Assembly: GCA_031266255.1 (NCBI GenBank)
Contig: JAISBK010000208.1
Coordinates: forward strand, 1-14,984
Reading direction: 5' to 3'
Origin: Treponema sp.
Lineage (GTDB): Bacteria; Spirochaetota; Spirochaetia; Treponematales; Breznakiellaceae
DNA length: 14,984 nt
Position 1 is the first letter of the stretch. Every line of letters starts with the position of its first letter. Positions 1 through 6,613 of this stretch are shown here, piece by piece. The notes beneath the pieces are model-generated. The model had not been told where the DNA came from. It did no database searches and saw only the letters and a list, made by a program, of their open reading frames with translations. Position numbers and translations under genes: made by a program.

Positions 1-1173
1 ATTTTTGCCGTTTTCAATCAACGTCTGGGTTACCGAATGAATGTTAGCCGTCATTTCTTCTACGGCGGAAGATGACCTGTTCACGCTTCCGGCCTGTTCC
101 TCTATCACCTTGTTGAGGCCCGCTATATTGGTGTTGATGCGCTCCACCGCCCCGTCCGCTTCACTCACACCGTTTTCCTGTTTCGTTGCGAGACCCTTCA
201 TGCTTTCAATGTTTGATGATATTTGATTTATTGCCGCCGCGGTTTCGGTCATATTGGCGGCAAGTTCCTCCCCGGTATCCGTAAGCAAACCGGTCTTGAT
301 CTTTATAGTTTTAATAAGACTCCCGATATTTTCAAAGGTCTTGTTAAAAAATCCGGCCAATTCTCCAATTTCGTTCTTGCTCTTGAGATCAATCCGTTTG
401 TCCAAATAGGTCTTGCCGTCAACAGCAACGGTTTTTAAGGCCGCCGTAATGCTTGAAAGGGGGCCTATAACAGCGGCTTGATTGAACAGAAGATTGAATA
501 CCGAAATCAGGAGAATCAGCAGGAGCGCGGCGGCGGATATCCATTCAGCGGCGCTTTGTCCCGCTATTGCTACTTGGAGCGTTCTGTCGGCACGCTCGGT
601 TACCCTGACCTGAAATTCATCGAGAGGAGCCATTATTTTTTCTACTTCCCCAAGATACGCATTACTGAATACCAGGTCCAGGGCGTGTTCCCTGTCCGGC
701 TCGCCGCGGACCGTGTAGTTCCCCTGAGAATCCTTAAACATACCCTTGACCGCGTTCATGGCCTCAACCTCAAGGTTTACGAGGTCGTCCGAAAGGGCAT
801 TAGCTCTTTCAACAAGCCTGAATTCTTCAGTGGTGATACCGTATATTTTTAACAAATCCAACAAGACCCGTCTTTGACCCGGGGCAACCTGAGCATTTGC
901 CGGGCGGGGTTCCTGACCGTTGCGTACCGCCAGTACCTTGTTGTAGGCGGCTTCCGCCTCAGGATGGCCCGCGGCGTAGAGCCGTACCTGGAGGGTCAGT
1001 TCCTCTGAACTCTCGCGGAGTTCATCCACCAGCAGCATACTATAATACCGGTCAGCCGCCGCGTTATCGGTTTCGGCGATTTTCCGGGACAGGTATAGTA
1101 ACAGCGCTCCCGCCAAGAGAATACAGCAGATGGCAAGGGTATTGATGAGCCATGACGCTCTTTTTATAGTCAT
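1..1173 (-). CDS. Methyl-accepting chemotaxis protein, membrane-bound, 3' part cut off by window edge
   Basis: A transmembrane chemoreceptor that should pass an extracellular signal to CheA/CheW. The reading frame is open without a stop from the ATG at 1173 to base 1 (391 codons), so the C-terminal half of the signalling hairpin is missing. Residues about 9-29 form a first membrane helix. Residues 30-205 are a mostly helical, charged periplasmic region of the four-helix-bundle kind. Residues about 208-230 form the second helix, followed by a HAMP-like region to about 285. The remainder is the start of the methylation helices, with the stretch EEMTANIHSVTQTL near the edge, typical of spirochaete receptors. 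GGAGG lies five bases before the ATG, fixing the start. An extended -10 promoter lies just upstream, so the gene is probably transcribed separately from the NUDIX gene before it. The ligand cannot be told. Family identity is firm. Confidence 0.9.
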   Translation of the reverse strand, partial: MTIKRASWLINTLAICCILLAGALLLYLSRKIAETDNAAADRYYSMLLVDELRESSEELTLQVRLYAAGHPEAEAAYNKVLAVRNGQEPRPANAQVAPGQRRVLLDLLKIYGITTEEFRLVERANALSDDLVNLEVEAMNAVKGMFKDSQGNYTVRGEPDREHALDLVFSNAYLGEVEKIMAPLDEFQVRVTERADRTLQVAIAGQSAAEWISAAALLLILLISVFNLLFNQAAVIGPLSSITAALKTVAVDGKTYLDKRIDLKSKNEIGELAGFFNKTFENIGSLIKTIKIKTGLLTDTGEELAANMTETAAAINQISSNIESMKGLATKQENGVSEADGAVERINTNIAGLNKVIEEQAGSVNRSSSAVEEMTANIHSVTQTLIENGKN

Positions 1174-1196
1174 AGGTACCTCCATGTAAGATTCTG

Positions 1197-1205
1197 ATTA
1201 TATCA
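1197..1205 (-). promoter_or_regulatory. Extended -10 promoter of the left chemoreceptor gene
   Basis: On the minus strand this reads TGATATAAT, a consensus -10 hexamer with the extended TG, about 24 bp before the chemoreceptor ATG. No good -35 lies 16-18 bp upstream. A consensus TTGACA (minus strand, 1229-1234) is 26 bp away, too far for normal sigma-70 spacing, so the extended -10 may work alone. The inferred leader is short, about 17 nt, with GGAGG inside it. Confidence 0.6.
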
Positions 1206-1259
1206 TTTTAGTAGCACCTTTTGTAAAATGTCAATGAACGTACTTGTGAAATTATCTTT

Positions 1260-1796
1260 TTAACCAGATTTGAGCCCAAATTGCGCATACCGCTCTATAA
1301 ATGTCTGTACCGCCCGGCGAGTGGAATCAAAGGCCAAAGCATCCATACTGACTTGGGCGGGTGTAATAAAGCGGATGCCCGCTATTTCTTCTGGATCCAG
1401 TTGGAGATCCTTTTTCCGTAAACCCGGGGCGGAAACGGTAAAAAACAGATCGCAGGTGTTGTAACAAATCCCCTTAAAAGGATAGGTATTGGGGAACGAG
1501 GCGAAAAAGGAAAAGTCAGGCCCCGGATCCCAACCGATTTCTTCCCGGCACTCTCGACGAAGCCCTTCGACGGCTCCTTCTGCAGGGTTTACAAAGCCCC
1601 CGGGAAGGTCCAGTTTGCCCTGGGAAGGTTCCTTTGCTCTGACCAAAAAGAGGATACCTTCATCAGTGGTAATGATACACCCCGTGGCCGCGGCCGTATT
1701 ATGATAATACACGAACCCACAATCCGGGCATCGGAACAGCTTATGATCTTCAAACCGGATTTGGGGGGAAGCACACGAGGGACAAAAATGAAACAT
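1260..1796 (-). CDS. Zinc-ribbon NUDIX hydrolase
   Basis: A hydrolase of nucleoside diphosphates linked to another moiety (ADP-ribose or dinucleotide type); the exact substrate is not clear. The 178-residue protein opens with a zinc ribbon, CPSC near residue 4 and CPDC about 20 residues later. A complete Nudix box follows, GX5EX7REUXEEXGU, read as G-FVNPA-E-GAVEGLR-RECREEIGW. The zinc ribbon plus Nudix order recalls NudC-type NADH pyrophosphatases, but the protein is much shorter than NudC and I do not see the NudC SQPWPFPxS motif. A longer open frame starts at 1904 inside the ABC gene. I chose the ATG at 1796 because GGAG lies seven bases before it and the zinc ribbon begins straight after it. 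It starts 46 bp after the ABC transporter stop on the same strand, so co-transcription is likely. The link in function to the exporter is unknown. Confidence 0.85.
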   Translation of the reverse strand: MFHFCPSCASPQIRFEDHKLFRCPDCGFVYYHNTAAATGCIITTDEGILFLVRAKEPSQGKLDLPGGFVNPAEGAVEGLRRECREEIGWDPGPDFSFFASFPNTYPFKGICYNTCDLFFTVSAPGLRKKDLQLDPEEIAGIRFITPAQVSMDALAFDSTRRAVQTFIERYAQFGLKSG

Positions 1797-1842
1797 GGTT
1801 GAACTCCAATGGTTTATATGACGTTTATTCCGGTCTGTTATA

Positions 1843-3579
1843 CTATTTAAATTGCGCGGCGTAAAGGGTGGCATACAGTCCCTCCTGGGCCAAGAGTTCC
1901 TCATGACTGCCCTGCTGCCTTATACCATCATCATCAATAACCACGATGGAGTCTGCCTTTCGGATAGTAGAAAGCCGGTGCGCGATGATAAGGGTCGTGC
2001 GTCCCTGGGAAAGGGATTCCAAGGCCCGCTGAATCCTGAGTTCCGTAGCAGAGTCCAGCGCGGAAGTGGCCTCGTCCAGGATCAGAATAGGGGGATTCTT
2101 GAGAAATACCCGGGCAATGCTGATTCGCTGCTTCTGTCCCCCGGAAAGCTTAATCCCCCGTTCTCCCACGACGGTTTCATAAGCCTGGGGCATCTTCATA
2201 ATATCCTCGTGAATCTCTGCACGGTGCGCAGCCTGGATAATTTCCTCCTCGGTGGCGCTGATTCGTCCGTAGCGGATATTTTCCTTGATGCTTCCCGCGA
2301 ACAGAAACACCTCTTGCTGCACAATCCCTATCTTGCTTCGCAGGGACTTGAGGCTGAGATCCCGGATATCCCAACCGTCAATGGTGATTCGTCCATCCCT
2401 GATTTCATAAAACCGGGGCAACAGGTGGCAGATGGTCGTTTTCCCACCCCCGGAAGGGCCTACCAAGGCCAGGGTACTCCCCGCAGGGATCTGCAGGTTA
2501 ATGTGTTCCAAAACCTGCACATTCTGGTTATACGAGAAACTTACATCCTGATACGCAATATCTCCCCGTATCTGGGTGAGGTCCAAGGCCTCGGGCTTGT
2601 CCGTAATGTCCTGCTCTATCCGCATCAATTCCACGAAACGGCCAAACCCCGCCATACCTGTGGTGTACTGTTCCACAAAGTTGGCAAGCCTCCTTATAGG
2701 CTGGAGAAAGGCGTTGACAAACAGGTTACAGGTAATGAGTTCCGAGAGGTTCATCTTATGGGCCATGATGAAAAAGCCTCCCAGCCCAATAACCACCACA
2801 TTGAGGATGTGTATGATGAATTCCAGCCGGCAATGGAAGTTCGCCATGGATTGGTAGTAGGTTTTTTTCGCGGATTTGAAGCCTTCGTTGCCACCCTTGA
2901 ATTTACAGACTTCGTAGGATTCATTGGTAAACGCTTTGGCAACCCGTGCCCCGGATATACTTGATTCCAGGGACGCGTTGATTTCCGCGGTTCGTTCTTT
3001 TACTTGCTTAGAAGCCTGCATCATCCGGTACCGGGAGCGCAGGGTATGCAGGAGCAGCAGGGGAACCAGGAAGAGCAAGGCCACGGCTATTTCCCAGCGG
3101 ATGAAGAGGATAAGTACAAAAGAGCCCAAAAGGGTAACCACGGAGATAAACAAGTCTTCCGGGCCGTGGTGGGCCAGCTCGGTTACTTCCCAGAGATCGT
3201 TGGTAACCCGGGACATGATTTGTCCGGTGCGGTGATTATCGTAAAACGAAAAGGAAAGCCCCTGGAGGTGGTTAAACAGATCCTGCCGCATATCCGCCTC
3301 AATATAGGCTCCCACGGTGTGGCCCCAATAGGTAACAAAGTAAGAAAAGCCGGTACGGAGGACATAGAGCAGTAACATGAGGCCGATCATGACAAAAAAG
3401 AATCGGTACAAGCCTTGGGGAAGGAGCCGGTCTATGGTGTATTTGGTCATCATAGGAAAGGCTAAATCAACCGCGGCGGTGAGTAACGCGCAGAACATGT
3501 CCGCGGCAAAGAGCAGCAAGTGGGGCCGGTAATACGAGGCGAAGATGGTCAAAATTGGTCGATTGAAAGAGGTTCTCAT
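1843..3579 (-). CDS. ABC transporter, fused permease and ATP-binding protein (exporter half-molecule)
   Basis: A half-transporter that dimerises to export a substrate using ATP. The 578-residue length is standard for the MsbA/LmrA/BmrA-type family. The first 310 residues or so are the six-helix membrane domain, with hydrophobic segments around 15-40, 55-80, 130-180 and 245-300. The ATPase part has Walker A GPSGGGKTT at 374-382, a Q-loop (GIVQQEVFLFAG), the LSGGQ signature at 478-482, Walker B ILILDEATSALD with the catalytic Glu at 503, and the switch His in AHRLST near 534. All key residues are intact. No strong ribosome binding site precedes the ATG at 3579, only TGGAT, so the start is a little uncertain. 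Only one half-transporter is present, suggesting a homodimer or a partner elsewhere. The substrate (lipid, peptide or drug) cannot be told from sequence. Confidence 0.93.
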   Translation of the reverse strand: MRTSFNRPILTIFASYYRPHLLLFAADMFCALLTAAVDLAFPMMTKYTIDRLLPQGLYRFFFVMIGLMLLLYVLRTGFSYFVTYWGHTVGAYIEADMRQDLFNHLQGLSFSFYDNHRTGQIMSRVTNDLWEVTELAHHGPEDLFISVVTLLGSFVLILFIRWEIAVALLFLVPLLLLHTLRSRYRMMQASKQVKERTAEINASLESSISGARVAKAFTNESYEVCKFKGGNEGFKSAKKTYYQSMANFHCRLEFIIHILNVVVIGLGGFFIMAHKMNLSELITCNLFVNAFLQPIRRLANFVEQYTTGMAGFGRFVELMRIEQDITDKPEALDLTQIRGDIAYQDVSFSYNQNVQVLEHINLQIPAGSTLALVGPSGGGKTTICHLLPRFYEIRDGRITIDGWDIRDLSLKSLRSKIGIVQQEVFLFAGSIKENIRYGRISATEEEIIQAAHRAEIHEDIMKMPQAYETVVGERGIKLSGGQKQRISIARVFLKNPPILILDEATSALDSATELRIQRALESLSQGRTTLIIAHRLSTIRKADSIVVIDDDGIRQQGSHEELLAQEGLYATLYAAQFK

Positions 3580-3624
3580 AAATCCATTGTACTGAAATTG
3601 CGTTTTTTAGTCTTTGTCCTTTTC

Positions 3625-3748
3625 AGCAATTTAACATTACAAAAATAATTCATTATGGGATAAGGAATTACAAAAATAGATTTTTTAGTATGTTTTTTGA
3701 TAAATCATTGTATTATAAAGAATTATCTATTTGTAATGTTAAATTGCT
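3625..3748. repeat. Long interrupted inverted repeat in divergent intergenic region
   Basis: A 19-base arm AGCAATTTAACATTACAAA (3625-3643) is repeated exactly in reverse complement at 3730-3748. Similarity continues inwards through ATAATTC, with a two-base insertion on the right. The arms are separated by 86 bp of very AT-rich DNA. A third related box, ATTACAAAAATA at 3667-3678, repeats bases 3636-3647 in direct orientation, 31 bp on. It lies between divergent genes (ABC exporter and NusG-II operon). It could be paired operator sites or a remnant of a small terminal-repeat element, but no flanking target duplication is visible. Confidence 0.75.
3712..3742 (-). promoter_or_regulatory. Candidate promoter of the ABC exporter gene
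   Basis: On the minus strand TTAACA (3737-3742, five of six to consensus) is followed after 19 bp by a perfect TATAAT (3712-3717). The spacing is long. The -35 falls inside the right arm of the inverted repeat, so a protein bound there would cover it. The leader to the ABC start would be about 125 nt. The same AT-rich stretch also contains TATTAT on the plus strand (3711-3716), so a divergent promoter is possible. Confidence 0.35.
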
Positions 3749-3791
3749 ACTTGGCGCTTACCATTTCTTTCAAAACAGGGTATAAGGTACT

Positions 3792-4223
3792 ATGGTTGCG
3801 TCAAAATTACCTAAACAGGGTATGCATAAAACGTTTTTTAAACCCCTGGATTTCGGGGCCTTAGGTTTAGCCATGAGCATTACCGTGGCGGCTACGGTCA
3901 TGCTCTATGCCCGGAGAGGAGCGGAAACCAGGATACTCATTACCGGGGAAGGGGACCAGTGGATCTTTCCCCAGGATGCTGCGGAATTCGTTACCGTGCC
4001 GGGACCTTTGGGGGATACCCTCGTGTCGGTGCAGGACGGGAAGGCCCGGGTGCTTTCGTCTCCCTGTACGAATCAGACCTGTGTGGCTGCCGGTGCCATT
4101 CAAGCCCACGGCCAATGGATCGCCTGTCTACCGAACCACGTGCTGGTATCCATAGGAACAAATCGCCAAGAGGGAGCAGCGGCGGAACCTGAGGAAAGGG
4201 GACTGGATGGCGCAGCCTGGTAA
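3792..4223 (+). CDS. NusG domain II-containing exported/membrane-anchored protein
   Basis: A 143-residue protein of the NusG_II family (formerly DUF1312), which despite the name is not a transcription factor. Residues about 21-40 form one membrane helix or signal anchor. The rest should be extracytoplasmic and carries the family pattern: dGKaRVlsSPCtNqtCv, then aaGaI, then GqwIaCLPNhvlV. Three cysteines (about 92, 97, 112) sit at the conserved places and may bind a metal or cofactor, or form a disulfide. The start at 3792 has AAGG just before it; an ATG at 3822 is the alternative and would shorten the N-terminus by ten residues. Its last 17 bases overlap the Gx gene. The pairing of NusG_II with Gx proteins is seen in other bacteria, so a joint role in uptake or redox cofactor handling is plausible but not proven. 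Confidence 0.82.
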   Translation: MVASKLPKQGMHKTFFKPLDFGALGLAMSITVAATVMLYARRGAETRILITGEGDQWIFPQDAAEFVTVPGPLGDTLVSVQDGKARVLSSPCTNQTCVAAGAIQAHGQWIACLPNHVLVSIGTNRQEGAAAEPEERGLDGAAW

Positions 4224-4737
4224 GCGGGAAGAAGCTACTGCCGCGCTGTTAGGCGGATTCTGTCTCTTTTTATCCACCCTGGAGTACCTGGTTCCCAAAC
4301 CCCTCCCCTTCATGCGGCTCGGACTTGCCAATGTGCCCATCATGCTGGCATTGGATATCCTGGGTTTAAAATACCTTGCCCTCTTGACCCTCATCAAGGT
4401 TCTGGGTCAGGCAATCATCACCGGAACCCTGGTTTCCTATATCTGCTTATTTTCTCTGGCAGGTACGTGTGCTTCGGTAACGGCCATGTACCTCTTACGG
4501 CGCCTGCTTGGCCCCAAACGTATCAGCTTCATAGGGATAAGTATCATAGGAGCGTTGCTGTCCAATGGGGCACAGTTGCTCCTAGCCCGGTTTTTCGTGT
4601 TCGGACCTGGGGTTATATTCCTGGTTCCCCCCTTTCTGATCGCGGGGATCATTACCAGTATGAGTCTCGGGATCTTTTGCGAGACCTTCAGTTCCCGTTC
4701 ACGCTGGTATTGCCGGCAGATTCGGCCGGTTCCATGA
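4207..4737 (+). CDS. Gx transporter family protein (ECF S-component-like; often mislabelled heptaprenyl diphosphate synthase component I)
   Basis: A 176-residue integral membrane protein with about five hydrophobic segments (11-30, 44-60, 62-85, 104-128, 133-158). The signature runs from LEYLVPKPLPF into RLGLANVP at 37-44, followed by LGLKYLALLTLIKVLGQ and ITGTLVSY. This is the family whose database name, heptaprenyl diphosphate synthase component I, is thought to be a misnomer. Family members resemble substrate-binding S-components of vitamin or cofactor ECF transporters. A purine-rich GGAAAGGGGA precedes the ATG at 4207. It overlaps the NusG-II gene by 17 bp, and its stop overlaps the next start in an ATGA, so the three genes are translationally coupled. 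Substrate unknown. No prenyl synthase gene is nearby, which argues against the old name. Confidence 0.85.
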   Translation: MAQPGKREEATAALLGGFCLFLSTLEYLVPKPLPFMRLGLANVPIMLALDILGLKYLALLTLIKVLGQAIITGTLVSYICLFSLAGTCASVTAMYLLRRLLGPKRISFIGISIIGALLSNGAQLLLARFFVFGPGVIFLVPPFLIAGIITSMSLGIFCETFSSRSRWYCRQIRPVP

Positions 4738-5399
4738 AGACCCCGGCTGCACCCCGGGGAAGCGCCTGGGATAAGAACCTCCCCAGCAACGACCTCTTCT
4801 TGGCAGGCCTGCTCATGACGGCCGCTTTTTTGGTGAATCCCTCAACCTTGGTGAGGTGCGTTCAGTTTCTGATCTTCTGGTGGTATGCATGGCTGCGGGG
4901 TAAGAAGAACAGGCCCCTTATCACCTTGTCGGTCATAGGGGGTATTGTATTCTTTAACCTCTTAGTACCCTACGGCAAGGTCCTGGGGACGGTCGGCATT
5001 TTCCCCATTACCCAGGGGGCCCTCCTTGGGGGACTGCACAAGGCGATTACCCTGGAGGGACTCATCATGCTCTCCCAGGCTTCCATCCGTGCAGATCTTC
5101 GCTTACCCGGATTCTTTGGTTCCTTGTTGGGCGAGTCCTTCCGTATCTTTGAAAAGATTAGCCAGAACAAGGCACGGATCACGAGGAAGCATATTATTGA
5201 GGGGATAGACCACTTGCTGCTGGAATTAAGCGCAGAACAGGATGTTCTTGCAGAACCTCCAGGAAGCCCTGAGGGTTATATAAAAACCACCAGAACCCTT
5301 GCCGGTATGCTCTGCTTAGGAGGGGCAATAGCCCTGGTCTGGGGACTCACCTTCCTGGGCTTTTGGTTCCGCCTCCTAGCGAAGATCGGTGATGGGTAG
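4734..5399 (+). CDS. Multi-pass membrane protein, possible ECF T-component-like partner of the Gx protein
   Basis: A 221-residue protein I do not firmly recognise. Hydrophobic segments lie at about 20-37, 42-55, 60-80, 90-116 and 188-213. The run from VLGTVGIFPIT through GALLGGLHKAITLEGLIMLS is like the EcfT/CbiQ pattern of a conserved G..IT..GL..gl followed by a long helix. A charged amphipathic stretch after it (GSLLGESFRIFEKI, about 129-142) could be the ATPase-coupling region. The usual short Ala-Arg-Gly coupling motifs are not obvious, so this is a suggestion only. I set the start at the ATG at 4734, which overlaps the Gx stop codon (ATGA). The same frame is open further back to 4467, but that part lies inside the Gx gene and its translation is not membrane-like. 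No ECF ATPase is in the window. The 3' end overlaps the convergent peptidase gene by 24 bp. Confidence 0.65.
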   Translation: MKTPAAPRGSAWDKNLPSNDLFLAGLLMTAAFLVNPSTLVRCVQFLIFWWYAWLRGKKNRPLITLSVIGGIVFFNLLVPYGKVLGTVGIFPITQGALLGGLHKAITLEGLIMLSQASIRADLRLPGFFGSLLGESFRIFEKISQNKARITRKHIIEGIDHLLLELSAEQDVLAEPPGSPEGYIKTTRTLAGMLCLGGAIALVWGLTFLGFWFRLLAKIGDG

Positions 5400-6410
5400 A
5401 TCGCTTAAGAGCACTATTTCCGGGCGGTATTCAAAATGCATGGTATCGTAAAAGAACCATTTCCCTCCCCAGATGAACCCATAGGCTTCAAAGGCTTTGA
5501 TAACCGCATCAGGCGGGTGCAGTCGCTTTTCGTAGGGAACGGTCCACCATTCACTGGTGATTCGGGAAGTCCAGAGCCAATAGGTCGCCAAGTTGCTGGA
5601 TTGGGGTAATAGATCCAGGGCAGCTCCATAGGCATGAAAACTCCTGCTTGATGCGTCTGCGATATTCCGCCAATTCCACCCGGAAATAGAATGAATGCTG
5701 TTGATCCATTGCCGCACCTGGGTATTGGTTCGGGCTTCCGCGTAGATCCGCTCTTCCACCAGCGCAAGTTCTTCTAAGATGGCGTAATGCACCAACACGT
5801 TACGGCCCAAGAACCGTAAGGTCTTTACCCGTTCATACGCGCTCTCTTTAGAAGAGGCCCGCCAAAGGGCGTCATAAAAATGCAGAGAGCGTTTGGGCGG
5901 GTGCAGACGCCGCCGCTCTGCTTGGCTTCTCATACGCGCGGTTTCTTCAGGGTCTGGGGTGGTCCATGGGGGTAATTCCGCAGGGTATTGATAAAAGGGC
6001 TGAGGATCGTATTCCAAAGCCCGGGTCCGTAGTTCTTCGGGCAGCAGCCTGCCTTGGGCATAATAGTAAAAAATCCCCCGGATGGACACGGCCCAGTCGC
6101 CGTTCCGATAGACCGCGGGACCGATGCGTTCAGGATAGGCTGCGGCAAGGGCCTTCATAACCTGTTCCCCTCGGGTAGGCGGTTCAGCCACGGTTTCTTG
6201 AAAATGTTCCTGCGGCGGTTCAACCGCGGCGGTTTGAACCAGATCCTCAAACCATACGGAGATTGGGGATCCAGGGTTTCCCTCTTGTTTGGGAGTCTGC
6301 GGCGCCTGGATTTGCTGTATGGTTCCCAGGCCGAAACTTCCTGCTCCTGTACCCATGAAGAGCACATAGACGATCATACGCAATGTATACCTTCTCGTCG
6401 TCACCAGCAT
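5376..6410 (-). CDS. M15-family zinc peptidase (D-Ala-D-Ala carboxypeptidase-like), membrane-anchored
   Basis: A probable peptidoglycan peptidase of the VanY/M15 type, acting outside the cytoplasmic membrane. The 344-residue protein begins with basic residues and a hydrophobic segment (about 11-29) that serves as signal peptide or anchor. No lipobox cysteine is seen. A Pro/Gln/Glu-rich linker follows, then a helical middle part that I cannot assign. The C-terminus has the M15 zinc site: SFHAYGAALD with His 259 and Asp 266 as ligands, then WGGKWFFYDTMHFEY with His 325 as third ligand and a nearby Asp 322 or Glu 327 as candidate catalytic residue. I chose the ATG at 6410 because AAAGGA lies four bases before it. 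An upstream in-frame ATG at 6488 would add 26 hydrophilic residues ahead of the signal. Its substrate is not shown by sequence. The gene is divergent from thrA and convergent with the Gx operon. Confidence 0.82.
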   Translation of the reverse strand: MLVTTRRYTLRMIVYVLFMGTGAGSFGLGTIQQIQAPQTPKQEGNPGSPISVWFEDLVQTAAVEPPQEHFQETVAEPPTRGEQVMKALAAAYPERIGPAVYRNGDWAVSIRGIFYYYAQGRLLPEELRTRALEYDPQPFYQYPAELPPWTTPDPEETARMRSQAERRRLHPPKRSLHFYDALWRASSKESAYERVKTLRFLGRNVLVHYAILEELALVEERIYAEARTNTQVRQWINSIHSISGWNWRNIADASSRSFHAYGAALDLLPQSSNLATYWLWTSRITSEWWTVPYEKRLHPPDAVIKAFEAYGFIWGGKWFFYDTMHFEYRPEIVLLSDLPITDLR

Positions 6411-6527
6411 CGTATCCTTTCTATCATGATAATCAAACCGTCGTACCAGATCGGGATGATTCTTACTATAGTACAGGAAGCTTGGCATTGCTATACTGGT
6501 GCATACCGGTGGATCATGCGCTCAGAC

Positions 6528-6556
6528 TTGATAAATCTACCGAAAAATCGTATCAA
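6528..6556 (+). promoter_or_regulatory. Candidate promoter of thrA (symmetric, may fire both ways)
   Basis: TTGATA (6528-6533, five of six to the -35 consensus) and TATCAA (6551-6556, four of six to the -10) are separated by exactly 17 bp, upstream of thrA. The two hexamers are reverse complements of each other, so the minus strand reads the same pair at the same spacing towards the M15 peptidase gene. No other good promoter was seen in this gap. The thrA leader would be about 50 nt and the peptidase leader about 110 nt. Confidence 0.4.
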
Positions 6557-6613
6557 TGAAAAAGTAAAGAACGTTGAATAGGATAATAGGATATAGGTAA
6601 TTAAGGAGAAAAT

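Noticed and set aside
1797..1904. Longer N-terminus of the NUDIX protein
   Set aside because: It would overlap the ABC gene and add residues unlike the family before the zinc ribbon; the ATG at 1796 has a ribosome binding site.
1852..2964. 370-codon plus-strand open frame opposite the ABC transporter
   Set aside because: A shadow of the ABC gene: no family resemblance, low-complexity composition, and the minus-strand frame carries all ABC motifs.
3625..3748. Insertion sequence or miniature transposon
   Set aside because: No transposase and no flanking target-site duplication are visible; kept only as a repeat with open interpretation.
4467..4733. In-frame upstream extension of the third Gx-operon gene (to 310 residues)
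   Set aside because: It lies wholly inside the Gx gene in another frame, its translation is not membrane-like, and the ATGA overlap at 4734 is a typical coupled start.
4207..4737. Prenyl (heptaprenyl) diphosphate synthase subunit
   Set aside because: The protein is a multi-pass membrane protein with no Asp-rich prenyl synthase motif; the name is a legacy label for the Gx family.
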